Below, one piece after another: positions 27,758-40,770 of a stretch of DNA of 64,000 nucleotides. Each line of letters opens with the position of its first letter. Position 1 is the stretch's first letter. The stretch is from Clusia tigrina (lineage: Eukaryota > Arthropoda > Insecta > Diptera > Clusiidae): the NCBI GenBank assembly GCA_920105625.2, contig OV050032.1:100176542-100240541 (forward strand), given 5' to 3'. The notes below the pieces were generated by a model. The model was not told the origin of the DNA. It worked only from the letters and a program-made list of their open reading frames with translations, and did no database searches. The position numbers were made by a program, and so were the translations under genes.

Positions 27758-28615
27758 CGAGCCTCTTGTCAATTTAAGCTATCGCTCAAAGCTATGCTAC
27801 CCTTGAGTCCCAAATCAAACACTGATAAAACTTCAAACGCCCCTAACTTCTTTACGGTACGTCCTACACCTATCAAAGTTTGCAACATACAAATGCTTGT
27901 AACTTTTTACTGGAGTGTCATAAAACCTTGAAATTTTGTAACAATAAAGTACTCGAGCCTCTTGTCAATTTAAGCCATCGCTCAAAGCTATTCTACCCTT
28001 GAGTCCCAAATCAAACACTGATAAAACTTCAAATGGCCCTTACTTCTATACGGTACGTCCTACACCTATCAAAGTTTGCAACATACAAATGCTTGTAACT
28101 TTTTACTGGAGCGTCATAAAACCTTGAAATTTTGTAACAATAAAGTACTCGAGCCTCTTGTCAATTTAAGCCATCGCTCAAAGCTATGCTACCCTAGAGT
28201 CCCAAATCAAAGACTGATAAAACTTCAAACGCCCCTAACTTCTTTACGGTACGTCCTACACCTATCAAAGTTTGCAACATACAAATGCTTGTAACTTTTT
28301 ACTGGAGCGTCATAGAGCCTTGAAATTTTGTAACAATAAAGTACACGAGTCTCTTGTCAATTTAAGCTATTGCTCAAAGCTATGCTACCCTAGAGTCCCA
28401 AATCAAACACTGATAAAACTTCAAACGCCCCTAACTTCTTTACGGTACGTCCTACTCCTAACAAAGTTGGCAACATTCAAATGCTTGTAACTTTTTACTG
28501 GAGCGTCATAAAACCTTGAAATTTTGTAATAATAAAGTACTCGAGCCTCTTGTCAATTTAAGCCATCGCTGAAAGCTATGCTACCCTAGAGTCCCAAATA
28601 AAACACTGATAAAAC

Positions 28616-28809
28616 TTCAAACGCCCCTAACTTCTTTACGGTACGTCCTACAACTATAAAGTTGGCAACATTCAAATGCTTGTAACTTTTACTGAAGCGT
28701 CATAAAACCTTGAAATTTTGTAACAATAAAGTACTCGAGCATCTTGTCAATTTAAGCTATCGCTCAAAGATATGCTACCCTTGAGTCCCAAATCAAACAC
28801 TGATAAAAC
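28616..28809 (+). repeat. 194-bp T4 monomer (-2)
   Basis: Two deletions: CAACTATAAAG for CACCTATCAAAG, and T4 for T5 followed by GAAGCG. The identical pair recurs at 31357, 2,741 bp away. Confidence 0.88.
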
Positions 28810-29789
28810 TTCAAACGCCCCTAACTTCTTTACGGTACGTCCTACACCTATCAAAGTTTGCAACATACAAATGCTTGTAACTTTTTACTGGAGCGTCATA
28901 AAACCTTGAAATTTTGTAACAATTAAGATCTCGAGCCTCTTGTCAATTTAAGCTATCGCTCAAAGCTATGCTACCCTTGAATCCCAAATAAAACACTGAT
29001 AAAACTTCAAACGCCCCTAACTTCTTTACGGTACGTCCTACACCTAACAAAGTTTGCAACATACAAATGCTTATAACTTTTTACTGGAATGTCATAAAAC
29101 CTTGAAGTTTTGTAACAATAAAGTACTCGAGCCTCTTGTCAATTTAAGCCATCGCTCAAAGCTATGCTACCCTTGAGTCCCAAATCAAACACTGATAAAA
29201 CTTCAAATGGCCCTAACTTCTATACGGTACGTCCTACACCTATCAAAGTTTGCAACATACAAATGCTTGTAACTTTTTACTGGAGCGTCATAAAACCTTG
29301 AAATTTTGTAACAATAAAGTACTCGAGCCTCTTGTCAATTTAAGCCATCGCTCAAAGCTATGCTACCCTAGAGTCCCAAATCAAACACTGATAAAACTTC
29401 AAACGCCCCTAACTTCTTTACGGTACGTCCTACACCTATCAAAGTTTGCAACATACAAATTCTTGTAACTTTTTACTGGAGCGTCATAAAACCTTGAAAT
29501 TTTGTAACAATAAAGTACACGAGTCTCTTGTCAATTTAAGCTATCGCTCGAAGCTATGCTACCCTAGAGTCCCAAATCAAACACTGATAAAACTTCAAAC
29601 GCCCCTAACTTCTTTACGGTACGTCCTACTCCTAACAATGTTGGCAACATTCAAATGCTTGTAACTTTTTACTGGAGCGTCATAAAACCTTAAAATTTTG
29701 TAACAATAAAGTACTCGAACCTCTTGTCAATTTAAGCCATCGTTGAAAGCTATGCTACCCTAGAGTCCCAAATAAAACACTGATAAAAC

Positions 29790-29984
29790 TTCAAACGCCC
29801 CTAACTTCTTTACGGTACGTCCAACACCTATCAAAGTTGGCAACATTCAAATGCTTGTAACTTTTACTGGAGCGTCATAAAACCTTGAAATTTTGTAACA
29901 ATAAAGTACTCGAGCATCTTGTCAATTTAAGCTATCACTCAAAGCTATGCTACTTTTGAGTCCCAAATGAAACACTGATAAAAC
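29790..29984 (+). repeat. 195-bp T4 monomer
   Basis: T4 with GTTGGCAACATTC and GAGCATC, also GTCCAACACC and CTACTTTTGAG. Its partner is at 32335 (offset 2,545). Confidence 0.88.
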
Positions 29985-31356
29985 TTAAAACGCCCTTAAC
30001 TTCTTTACGGTACGTCCTACACCTATCAAAGTTGGCAACATTCAAATGCTTGTAACTTTTTACTGGAGCGTCATAAAACCTTGAAATTTTGTAACAATAA
30101 AGTACTCGAGCCTCTTGTCAATTTAAGCCATCGCTCAAAGCTATGCTACCCTAGAGTCCCAAATCAAACACTGATAAAACTTCAAACGCCCCTAACTTCT
30201 TTACGGTACGTCCTAAACCTATCAAAGTTTGCAACATACAAATGCTTGTAACTTTTTACTGGAGCGTCATAACACCTTGCAATTTTGTAACAATAAAGTA
30301 CTCGAGCCCCTTGTCAATTGAAGCTATCGCTCAAAGCTATGCTACCCTTGAGTCCCAAATCAAACACTGATAAAACTTCAAACGCCCCTAACTTCTATAC
30401 GGTACGTCCTACACCTATCAAAGTTTGCAACATACAAATGCTTGTAACTTTTTACTGGAGTGTCATAAAACCTTGAAATTTTGTAACAATAAAGTACTCG
30501 AGCCTCTTGTCAATTTAAGCTATCGCTCAAAGCTATGCTACCCTTGAGTCCCAAATCAAACACTGATAAAACTTCAAACGCCCCTAACTTCTTTACGGTA
30601 CGTCCTACACCTATCAAAGTTTGCAACATACAAATGCTTGTAACTTTTTACTGGAGTGTCATAAAACCTTGAAATTTTGTAACAATAAAGTACTCGAGCC
30701 TCTTGTCAATTTAAGCCATCGCTCAAAGCTATTCTACCCTTGAGTCCCAAATCAAACACTGATAAAACTTCAAATGGCCCTTACTTCTATACGGTACGTC
30801 CTACACCTATCAAAGTTTGCAACATACAAATGCTTGTAACTTTTTACTGGAGCGTCATAAAACCTTGAAATTTTGTAACAATAAAGTACTCGAGCCTCTT
30901 GTCAATTTAAGCCATCGCTCAAAGCTATGCTACCCTAGAGTCCCAAATCAAAGACTGATAAAACTTCAAACGCCCCTAACTTCTTTACGGTACGTCCTAC
31001 ACCTATCAAAGTTTGCAACATACAAATGCTTGTAACTTTTTACTGGAGCGTCATAGAGCCTTGAAATTTTGTAACAATAAAGTACACGAGTCTCTTGTCA
31101 ATTTAAGCTATTGCTCAAAGCTATGCTACCCTAGAGTCCCAAATCAAACACTGATAAAACTTCAAACGCCCCTAACTTCTTTACGGTACGTCCTACTCCT
31201 AACAAAGTTGGCAACATTCAAATGCTTGTAACTTTTTACTGGAGCGTCATAAAACCTTGAAATTTTGTAATAATAAAGTACTCGAGCCTCTTGTCAATTT
31301 AAGCCATCGCTGAAAGCTATGCTACCCTAGAGTCCCAAATAAAACACTGAAAAAAC

Positions 31357-31550
31357 TTCAAACGCCCCTAACTTCTTTACGGTACGTCCTACAACTATAA
31401 AGTTGGCAACATTCAAATGCTTGTAACTTTTACTGAAGCGTCATAAAACCTTGAAATTTTGTAACAATAAAGTACTCGAGCATCTTGTCAATTTAAGCTT
31501 TCGCTCAAAGATATGCTACCCTTGAGTCCCAAATCAAACACTGATAAAAC
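31357..31550 (+). repeat. 194-bp T4 monomer (-2), HOR partner
   Basis: It has the same two deletions as the 28616 monomer, plus TTAAGCTTTCGC, which creates a HindIII site. Confidence 0.88.
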
Positions 31551-32334
31551 TTCAAACGCCCCTAACTTCTTTACGGTACGTCCTACACCTATCAAAGTTT
31601 GCAACATACAAATGCTTGTAACTTTTTACTGGAGCGTCATAAAACCTTGAAATTTTGTAACAATTAAGATCTCGAGCCTCTTGTCAATTTAAGCTATCGC
31701 TCAAAGCTATGCTACCCTTGAATCCCAAATAAAACACTGATAAAACTTCAAACGCCCCTAACTTCTTTACGGTACGTCCTACACCTAACAAAGTTTGCAA
31801 CATACAAATGCTTATAACTTTTTACTGGAATGTCATAAAACCTTGAAGTTTTGTAACAATAAAGTACTCGAGCCTCTTGTCAATTTAAGCCATCGCTCAA
31901 AGCTATGCTACCCTTGAGTCCCAAATCAAACACTGATAAAACTTCAAATGGCCCTAACTTCTATACGGTACGTCCTACACCTATCAAAGTTTGCAACATA
32001 CAAATGCTTGTAACTTTTTACTGGAGCGTCATAAAACCTTGAAATTTTGTAACAATAAAGTACTCGAGCCTCTTGTCAATTTAAGCCATCGCTCAAAGCT
32101 ATGCTACCCTAGAGTCCCAAATCAAACACTGATAAAACTTCAAACGCCCCTAACTTCTTTACGGTACGTCCTACTCCTAACAATGTTGGCAACATTCAAA
32201 TGCTTGTAACTTTTTACTGGAGCGTCATAAAACCTTAAAATTTTGTAACAATAAAGTACTCGAACCTCTTGTCAATTTAAGCCATCGTTGAAAGCTATGC
32301 TACCCTAGAGTCCCAAATAAAACACTGATAAAAC

Positions 32335-32529
32335 TTCAAACGCCCCTAACTTCTTTACGGTACGTCCAACACCTATCAAAGTTGGCAACATTCAAATGCT
32401 TGTAACTTTTACTGGAGCGTCATAAAACCTTGAAATTTTGTAACAATAAAGTACTCGAGCATCTTGTCAATTTAAGCTATCACTCAAAGCTATGCTACTT
32501 TTGAGTCCCAAATGAAACACTGATAAAAC
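32335..32529 (+). repeat. 195-bp T4 monomer, HOR partner
   Basis: This is the counterpart of 29790 after the one-monomer deletion. The offset of 2,545 rather than 2,741 confirms that deletion. Confidence 0.88.
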
Positions 32530-32945
32530 TTAAAACGCCCTTAACTTCTTTACGGTACGTCCTACACCTATCAAAGTTGGCAACATTCAAATGCTTGTAA
32601 CTTTTTACTGGAGCGTCATAAAACCTTGAAATTTTGTAACAATAAAGTACTCGAACCTCTTGTCAATTTAAGCCATCGCTCAAAGCTATGCTACCCTAGA
32701 GTCCCAAATCAAACACTGATAAAACTTCAAACGCCCCTAACTTCTTTACGGTACGTCCTAAACCTATCAAAGTTTGCAACATACAAATGCTTGTAACTTT
32801 TTACTGGAGCGTCATAACACCTTGCAATTTTGTAACAATAAAGTACTCGAGCCCCTTGTCAATTGAAGCTATCGCTCAAAGCTATGCTACCCTTGAGTCC
32901 CAAATCAAGCACTGATAAAACTTCAAACGCCCCTAACTTCTATAC

Positions 32946-34000
32946 GGTACGTCCTACACCTATCAGAGTTTGCAACATTCAAATGCTTGTAACTTTTTAC
33001 TGGAGCGTCATAAAACCTTGAAATTTTGTAACAATAAAGTACTCGAGCCTCTTGTCAATTTAAACCATCGCTCAAAGCTATGCTACCCTTGAGTCCCAAA
33101 TCAAACACTGATAAAACTTCAAGCGCCCCTAACTTCTATACGGTACGTCCTACACCTATCAAAGTTTGCAACATACAAATGCTTTTATCTTTTTACTGGA
33201 GCGTCATAAAACCTTGAAATTTTGTAACAATGAAGTACCCGAGCCTCTTGTCAATTTAAGCTATCGCTCAAAACTATGCTACCCTAGAGTCCCAAATCAA
33301 ACACTGATAAAACTTCAAATGGCCCTAACTTCTATACGGTACGTCCTACACCTATCAAAGTTTGCAATATACAAATGCTTGTAACTTTTTACTGGAGCGT
33401 CGTAAAACCTTGAAATTTTGTAACAATGAAGTACCCGAGCCTCTTGTCAATTTAAGCCATCGCTCAAAGCTATGCTACCCTTGAGTCCCAAATCAAACAC
33501 TGATAAAACTTCAAACGCCCCTAACTTCTTTACGGTACGTCCTACACCTATCAAAGTTGGCAACATTCGAATGCTTGTAACTTTTTACTGGAGCGTCATA
33601 AAACCTTGAAATTTTGTAACAATGAAGTTCCCGAGCGTCTTGTCAATTTAAGCCATCGCTCAAAGCTATGCTACCCTAGAGTCCCAAATCAAACACTGAT
33701 AAAACATCATATGGCCCTAACTTCTATACGGTACGTCCTACAAGTATCAAAGTTTGCAACATACAAATGCTTGTAACTTTTTACTGGAGCCTCATAAAAC
33801 CTTGAAATTTAGTAACAATAAAGTACTCGAGCCTCTTGTCAATTGAAGCTATCGCTCAAAGCTATGCTACCCTTGAGTCCCAAATCACACACTGATAAAA
33901 CTTCAAACGCCCCTAACTTCTATACGGTACGTCCTACACCTATCAGAGTTTGCAACATACAAATGCATGTAACTTTTTACTGGAGAGCCATAAAACCTTG
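32946..34000 (+). repeat. Block with GCTTTTATC, CGCTCAAAACTATG and CATCATATGG monomers
   Basis: About 5 monomers, with TTTAAACCATCG, then GCTTTTATCTTTTT, then GCAATATAC, then CATTCGAATGC with GAAGTTCCCGAGC, then AAAACATCATATGGCCC. The same order returns at about 42349-43400 (offset about 9,403), and its first part at 38235-38800 (offset 5,289). Confidence 0.8.
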
Positions 34001-35665
34001 AAATTTTGTAACAATAAAGATCTCGAGCCTCTTGTCAATTTAAGCTATCGCTCAAAGCTATGCTACCCTTGAGTCCCAAATCAAACACTGATAAAACTTC
34101 AAACGCCCCTAACTTCTTTACGGTACGTCCTACACCTATCAAAGTTTGCAACATACAAATGCTTGTAACTTTTTACTGGAGTGTCATAAAACCTTGAAAT
34201 TTTGTAACAATAAAGTACTCGAGCCTCTTGTCAATTTAAGCCATCGCTCAAAGCTATTCTACCCTTGAGTCCCAAATCAAACACTGATAAAACTTCAAAC
34301 GCCCCTAACTTCTTTACGGTACATCCTACACCTATCAAAGTTTGCAACATACAAATGCTTGTAACTTTTTACTGGAGCGTCATAAAACCTTGAAATTTTG
34401 TAACAATAAAGTACTCGAGCCTCTTGTCAATTTAAGCCATCGCTCAAAGCTATGCTACCCTAGAGTCCCAAATCAAACACTGATAAAACTTCAAACGCCC
34501 CTAACTTATTTACGGTACGTCCTACACCTATCAAAGTTTGCAACATACAAATGCTTGTAACTTTTTACTGGAGCGTCATAGAACCTTGAAATTTTGTAAC
34601 AATAAAGTACACGAGTCTCTTGTAAATTTAAGCTATTGCTCAAAGCTATGCTACCCTAGAGTCCCAAATCAAACACTGATAAAACTTCAAACGCCCCTAA
34701 CTTCTTTACGGTACGTCCTACACCTATCAAAGTTTGCAACATACAAATGCTTGTAACTTTTTACTGGAGCGTCATAAAACCTTGAAATTTTGTAACAATA
34801 AAGATCTCGAGCCTCTTGTCAATTTAAGCTATCGCTCAAAGCTATGCTACCCTTGAATCCCAAATCAAACACTGATAAAACTTCAAACGCCCCTAACTTC
34901 TTTACGGTACGTCCTACACCTATCAAAGTTTGCAACATACAAATGCTTATAAATTTTTACTGGAATGTCATAAAACCTTGAAATTTTGTAACAATAAAGT
35001 ACTCGAGCCTCTTGTCAATTTAAGCCATCGCTCAAAGCTAAGCTACCCTTGAGTCCCAAATCAAACACTGATAAAACTTCAAATGGCCCTAACTTCTATA
35101 CGGTACGTCCTACACCTATCAAAGTTTGCAACATACAAATGCTTGTAACTTTTTACTGGAGCGTCATAAAACCTTGAAATTTTGTAACAATAAAGTACTC
35201 GTGCCTCTTGTCAATTTAAGCCATCGCTCAAAGCTATGCTACCCTAGAGTCCCAAATCAAACACTGATAAAACTTCAGACGCCCCTAACTTCTTTACGGT
35301 ACGTCCTACACCTATCAAAGTTTGCAACATACAAATGCTTGTAACTTTTTACTGGAGCGCCATAAAACCTTGAAATTTTGTAACAATAAAGTACTCGAGC
35401 CTCTTGTCAATTTAAGCCATCGCTCAAAGCTATTCTACCCTTGAGTCCCAAATCAAACACTGATAAAACTTCAAACGCCCCTAACTTCTTTACGGTACGT
35501 CCTACACCTATCAAAGTTTGCAACATACAAATGCTTGTAACTTTTTACTGGAGCGTCATAAAACCTTGAAATTTTGTAACAATAAAGATCTCGAGCCTCT
35601 TGTCAATTTAAGCTATCGCTCAAAGCTATGCTACCCTTGAATCCCAAATCAAACACTGATAAAAC

Positions 35666-35860
35666 TTCAAACGCCCCTAACTTCTTTACGGTACGTCCTA
35701 CACCTATCAAAGTTGGCAACATTCAAATGCTTGAAACTTTTACTGAAGCGTCATAAAACCTTGAAATTTTGTAACAATAAAGTACTCGAGCATCTAGTCA
35801 ATTTAAGCTATCGCTCAAAGCTATGCTACCCTTGAGTCCCAAATCAAACACTGATAAAAC
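35666..35860 (+). repeat. 195-bp T4 monomer
   Basis: T4 with GTTGGCAACATTC, GAAACTTTTACTGAAG and GAGCATCTAGTC. Confidence 0.87.
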
Positions 35861-36448
35861 TTCAAACGCCCCTAACTTCTTTACGGTACGTCCTACACCT
35901 ATCAAAGTTTGCAACATACAAATGCTTGTAACTTTTTACTGGAGCGTCATAAAACCTTGAAATTTTGTAACAATAAAGATCTCGAGCCTCTTGTCAATTT
36001 AAGCTATCGCTCAAAGCTATGCTACCCTTGAATCCCAAATCAAACACTGATAAAACTTCAAACGCCCCTAACTTCTTTACGGTACGTCCTACACCTATCA
36101 AAGTTTGCAACATACAAATGCTTATAACTTTTTACTGGAATGTCATAAAACCTTGAAATTTTGTAACAATAAAGTACTCGAGCCTCTTGTCAATTTAAGC
36201 CATCGCTCAAAGCTAAGCTACCCTTGAGTCCCAAATCAAACACTGATAAAACTTCAAATGGCCCTAACTTCTATACGGTACGTCCTACACCTATCAAAGT
36301 TTGCAACATACAAATGCTTGTAACTTTTTACTGGAATGTCATAAAACCTTGAAATTTTGTAACAATAAAGTACTCGAGCCTCTTGTCAATTTAAGCCATC
36401 GCTCAAAGCTAAGCTACCCTTGAGTCCCAAATCAAACACTGATAAAAC

Positions 36449-36643
36449 TTCAAATGGCCCTAACTTCTATACGGTACGTCCTACACCTATCAAAGTTTGC
36501 AACATACAAATGCTTGTAACTTTTTACTGGAGCGTCATAAAAATTGAAATTTTGTAACAATAAAGTACTCGAGCATCTTGTCAATTTAAGCTATCGCTCA
36601 AAGCTATGCCACCCTTGAGTCCCAAATCAAACACTGATAAAAC
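36449..36643 (+). repeat. 195-bp monomer (-1)
   Basis: CATAAAAATTGAAA replaces CATAAAACCTTGAAA near 36536. It has GAGCATC and GCTATGCCACCC. Single occurrence. Confidence 0.85.
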
Positions 36644-37623
36644 TTCAAACGCCCCTAACTTCTTTACGGTACGTCCTACACCTATCAAAGTTTGCAACAT
36701 ACAAATGCTTGTAACTTTTTACTGGAGCGTCATAAAACCTTGAAATTTTGTAACAATAAAGTTCTCGAGCCTCTTGTCAATTTAAGCTATCGCTCAAAGC
36801 TATGCTACCCTTGAATCCCAAATCAAACACTGATAAAACTTCAAACGCCCCTAACTTCTTTACGGTACGTCCTACACCTATCAAAGTTTGCAACATACAA
36901 ATGCTTATAACTTTTTACTGGAATGTCATAAAACCTTGAAATTTTGTAACAATAAAGTACTCGAGCCTCTTGTCAATTTAAGCCATCGCTCAAAGCTAAG
37001 CTACCCTTGAGTCCCAAATCAAACACTGATAAACCTTCAAATGGCCCTAACTTCTATACGGTACGTCCTACTCCTATCAAAGTTTGCAACATACAAATGC
37101 TTGTAACTTTTTACTGGAGCGTCATAAATCCTTGAAATTTTGTAACAATAAAGTACTCGAGCCTCTTGTCAATTTAAGCCATCGCTCAAAGCTATGCTAC
37201 CCTAGAGTCCCAAATCAAACACTGATAAAACTTCAAACGCCCCTAACTTCTTTACGGTACGTCCTACACCTATCAAAGTTTGCAACATACAAATGATTGT
37301 AACTTTTTACTGGAGCGTCATAAAACCTTGAAATTTTGTAACAATAAAGTACACGAGTCTCTTGTCAATTTAAGCTATCGCTCAAAGCTATGCTACCCTA
37401 GAGTCCCAAACCAAACACTGATAAAACTTCAAACGCCCCTAACTTCTTTACGGTACATCCTACTCCTAACAATGTTGGCAACATTCAAATGCTTGTAACT
37501 TTTTACTGGAGCGTCATAAAACCTTAAAATTTTGTAACAATAAAGTACTCGAACCTCTTGTCAATTTAAGCTATCGTTAAAAGCTATGCTACCCTAGAGT
37601 CCCAAATAAAACACTGATAAAAC

Positions 37624-37818
37624 TTCAAACGCCCCTAACTTCTTTACGGTACGTCCTACACCTATCAAAGTTGGCAACATTCAAATGCTTGTAACTTTTA
37701 CTGGAGCGTCATAAAACCTTGAAATTTTGTAACAATAAAGTACTCGAGCATCTTGTCAATTTAAGCTATCGCTCAAAGCTATGCTACCCTTGAGTCCCAA
37801 AGCAAACACTGATAAAAC
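37624..37818 (+). repeat. 195-bp T4 monomer
   Basis: T4 with GTTGGCAACATTC and GAGCATCTTG; it ends with CCCAAAGCAAAC. Confidence 0.87.
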
Positions 37819-39399
37819 TTCAAACGCCCTTAACTTCTTTACGGTACGTCCTACACCTATCAAAGTTGGCAACATTCAAATGCTTGTAACTTTTTACTGG
37901 AGCGTCATAAAACCTTGAAATTTTGTAACAATAAAGTACTCGAGCCTCTTGTCAATTGAAGCCATCGCTCAAAGCTATGCTACCCTAGAGTCCCAAATCA
38001 AACACTGATAAAACTTCAAACGCCCCTAACTTCTTTACGGTACGTCATAAACCTATCAAAGTTTGCAACATTCAAATGCTTGTAACTTTTTACTGGAGCG
38101 TCATAACACCTTGAAATTTTGTAACACTAAAGTACTCGAGCCTCTTGTCAATTGAAGCTATCGCTCAAAGCTATGCTACCCTTGAGTCCCAAATCAAGCA
38201 CTGATAAAACTTCAAACGCCCCTAACTTCTTTACGGTACGTCCTACACCTATCAAAGTTAGCAACATACAAATGCTTGTAACTTTTTACTGGAGCGTCAT
38301 AGAACCTTGAAATTTTGTAACAATAAAGTACTCGAGCCTCTTGTCAATTTAAACCATCGCTCAAAGCTATGCTACCCTTGAGTCCCAAATCAAACACTGA
38401 TAAAACTTCAAACGCCCCTAACTTCTATACGGTACGTCCTACAGCTATCAAAGTTTGCAACATACAAATGCTTTTATCTTTTTACTGGAGCGTCATAAAA
38501 CCTTGAAATTTTGTAACAATGAAGTACCCGAGCCTCTTGTCAATTTAAGCTATCGCTCAAAACTATGCTACCCTAGAGTCCCAAATCAAACACTGATAAA
38601 ACTTCAAATGGCCCAAACTTCTATACGGTACGTCCTACACCTATCAAAGTTTGCAATATACAAATGCTTGTAACTTTTTACTGGAGCGTCAGAAAACCTT
38701 GAAATTTTATAACAATGAAGTACCCGAGCCTCTTGTCAATTTAAGCCATCGCTCAAAGCTATGCTACCCTAGAGTCCCAAATCAAACACTGATAAAACTT
38801 CAAACGCCCCTAACTTCTTTACGGTACGTTCTGCACATATCAAAGTTTGCAACATACAAATGCTTGTAACTTTTTACTGGAGCGTCATAAAACGTTGAAA
38901 TTTTGTAACAATAAAGTACTCGAGCCTCTTGTCAATTTAAGCTATCGCTCAAAGCTATGCTACCCTAGAGTCCCAAATCAAACACTAATAAAACTTCAAA
39001 CGCCCCTAACTTCTTTACGGTACGTCCTACACCTATCAAAGTTTGCAACATACAAATGCTTGTAACTTTTTACTGGAGCGCCATAAAACCTTGAAATTTG
39101 GTAACAATAAAGATCTCGAGCCTCTTGTCAATTTAAGCTATCGCTCAAAGCTATGCTACCCTTGAGTCCCAAATCAAACACTGATAAAAATTCAAACGCC
39201 CCTAACTTCTTTACGGTACGTCTTACACCTATCAAAGTTTGCAACATACAAATGCTTGTAACTTTTTACTGGAGTGTCAATAAACCTTGAAATTTTGTAA
39301 CAATAAAGTACTCGAGCCTCTTGTCAATTTAAGCCATCGCTCAAAGCTATGCTACCCTTGAGTCCCAAATCAAACACTGATAAAACTTCAAATGGCCCT

Positions 39400-40770
39400 A
39401 ACTTCTATACGGTACGTCCTACACCTATCAAAGTTTGCAACATACAAATGCTTGTAACTTTTTACTGGAGCGTCATAAAACCTTGAAATTTTGTAACAAT
39501 AAAGTACTCGAGCCTCTTGTCAATTTAAGACATCGCTCAAAGCTATGCTACCCTAGAGTCCCAAATCAAACACTGATAAAACTTCAAACGCCCCTAACTT
39601 CTTTACGGTACGTCCTACACCTATCAAAGTTTGCAACATACAAATGCTTGTAACTTTTTACTGGAGCGTCATAGAACCTTGAAATTTTGTAACAATAAAG
39701 TACACGAGTCTCTTGTCAATTTAAGCTATTGCTCAAAGCTATGCTACCCTAGAGTCCCAAATCTAATACTGATAAAACTTCAAATGCCCCTAACTTCTTT
39801 ACGGTACGTCCTACTCCTAACAAAGTTGGCAACATTCAAATGCTTGTAACTTTTTACTGGAGCGTCATAAAACCTTGAAATTTTGTAACAATAAAGTACT
39901 CGAGCCTCTTGTCAATTTAAGCCATCGCTGAAAGCTATGCTACCCTAGAGTCCCAAATAAAACACTGATAAAACTTCAAACGCCCCTAACTTCTTTACGG
40001 TACGTCCTACACCTATCAAAGTTGGCAACATTCAAATGCTTGTAACTTTTACTGGAGCGTCATAAAACCTTGAAATTTTGTAACAATAAAGTACTCGAGC
40101 ATCTTGTCAATTTAAGCTATCGCTCAAAGCTATGCTACCCTTGAGTCCCAAATCAAACACTGATAAAACTTCAAACGCCCCTAACTTCTTTACGGTACGT
40201 CCTACACGTATCAAAGTTTGCAACATACAAATGCTTGTAACTTTTTACTGGAGCGTCATAAAACCTTGAAATTTTGTAACAATAAAGATCTCGAGCCTCT
40301 TGTCAATTAAAGCTATCGCTCAAAGCTATGCTACCCTTGAGTCCCAAATCAAACACTGATAAAACTTCAAACGCCCCTAACTTCTTTACGGTACGTCCTA
40401 CACCTATCAAAGTTTGCAACATACAAATGCTTATAAATTTTTACTGGAGTGTCATAAAACCTTGAAATTTTGTAACAATAAATTACTCGAGCCTCTTGTC
40501 AATTTAAGCCATCGCTCAAAGCTATGCTACCCTTGAGTCCCAAATCAAACACTGATAAAACTTCAAATGGCCCTAACTTCTATACGGTACGTCCTACACC
40601 TATCAAAGTCTGCAACATACAAATGCTTGTAACTTTTTACTGGAGCGTCATAAAACCTTGAAATTTTGTAACAATAAAGTACTCGAGCCTCTTGTCAATT
40701 TAAGCCATCGATCAAAGCTATGCTACCCTAGAGTCCCAAATCAAACACTGATAAAACTTCAAACGCCCCT
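39400..40770 (+). repeat. 7-monomer HOR (1,371 bp), copy 1
   Basis: It matches 40771-42010 at offset 1,371. The order is a CCTAGAG monomer, one with CATAGAACC and TACACGAGTCTC, one with GTTGGCAACATTC and CGCTGAAAGC, a T4 monomer, an AGATCTCGAG monomer, one with CTTATAA, and one with AAATGGCCC and CTATACGG. It resembles the first half of the 27.8-kb HOR. Confidence 0.85.
39975..40169 (+). repeat. 195-bp T4 monomer
   Basis: This is the T4 member of the 7-monomer HOR copy 1; its partner is at 41346 (offset 1,371). Confidence 0.88.

Larger units (their letters stand above)
27758..30500 (+). repeat. 14-monomer HOR (2,741 bp), copy 1
   Basis: It matches the next block at offset 2,741. The period is 3 short of 14 x 196 because the unit carries three single-base deletions in two monomers. 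It is itself made of related halves: 28028-29201 (6 monomers) and 29202-30768 (8 monomers) both start with a CCTAGAG monomer and then a TACACGAGTCTC monomer. Rare shared markers are GCTATTCTACCC, CAAAGACTG, CATAGAGCC and CAACTATAAAG. Confidence 0.9.
30501..32945 (+). repeat. 13-monomer derivative of the preceding HOR, copy 2
   Basis: It follows copy 1 at offset 2,741 to about 32088, then at offset 2,545 from about 32175. One whole monomer is missing, and the junction is a hybrid monomer. Shared late markers are TCCTAAACC (30211 and 32756), CATAACACCTTGCAATT and GAGCCCCTTG. Few other differences were seen (for example CTGAAAAAAC against CTGATAAAAC). Confidence 0.88.
34001..39399 (+). repeat. 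Mixed right-domain satellite with short local duplications
   Basis: About 27 monomers. A roughly 560-bp block at 35760-36320 repeats at 36543-37103 (offset 783): a GAGCATC monomer, a monomer with CTTGAATCCC, and one with CTTATAAC, GGAATGTC and AAGCTAAGC. The last two also occur at 34765-35150. Near 36100-36490 the AAGCTAAGC/AAATGGCCC monomer is doubled. Parts of 28-30 kb are re-used throughout. Confidence 0.75.

Noticed and set aside
33700..33725. CATCATATGGCC as a new element boundary
   Set aside because: It is a point-mutated version of the ordinary AACTTCAAATGGCC junction and lies in normal phase.
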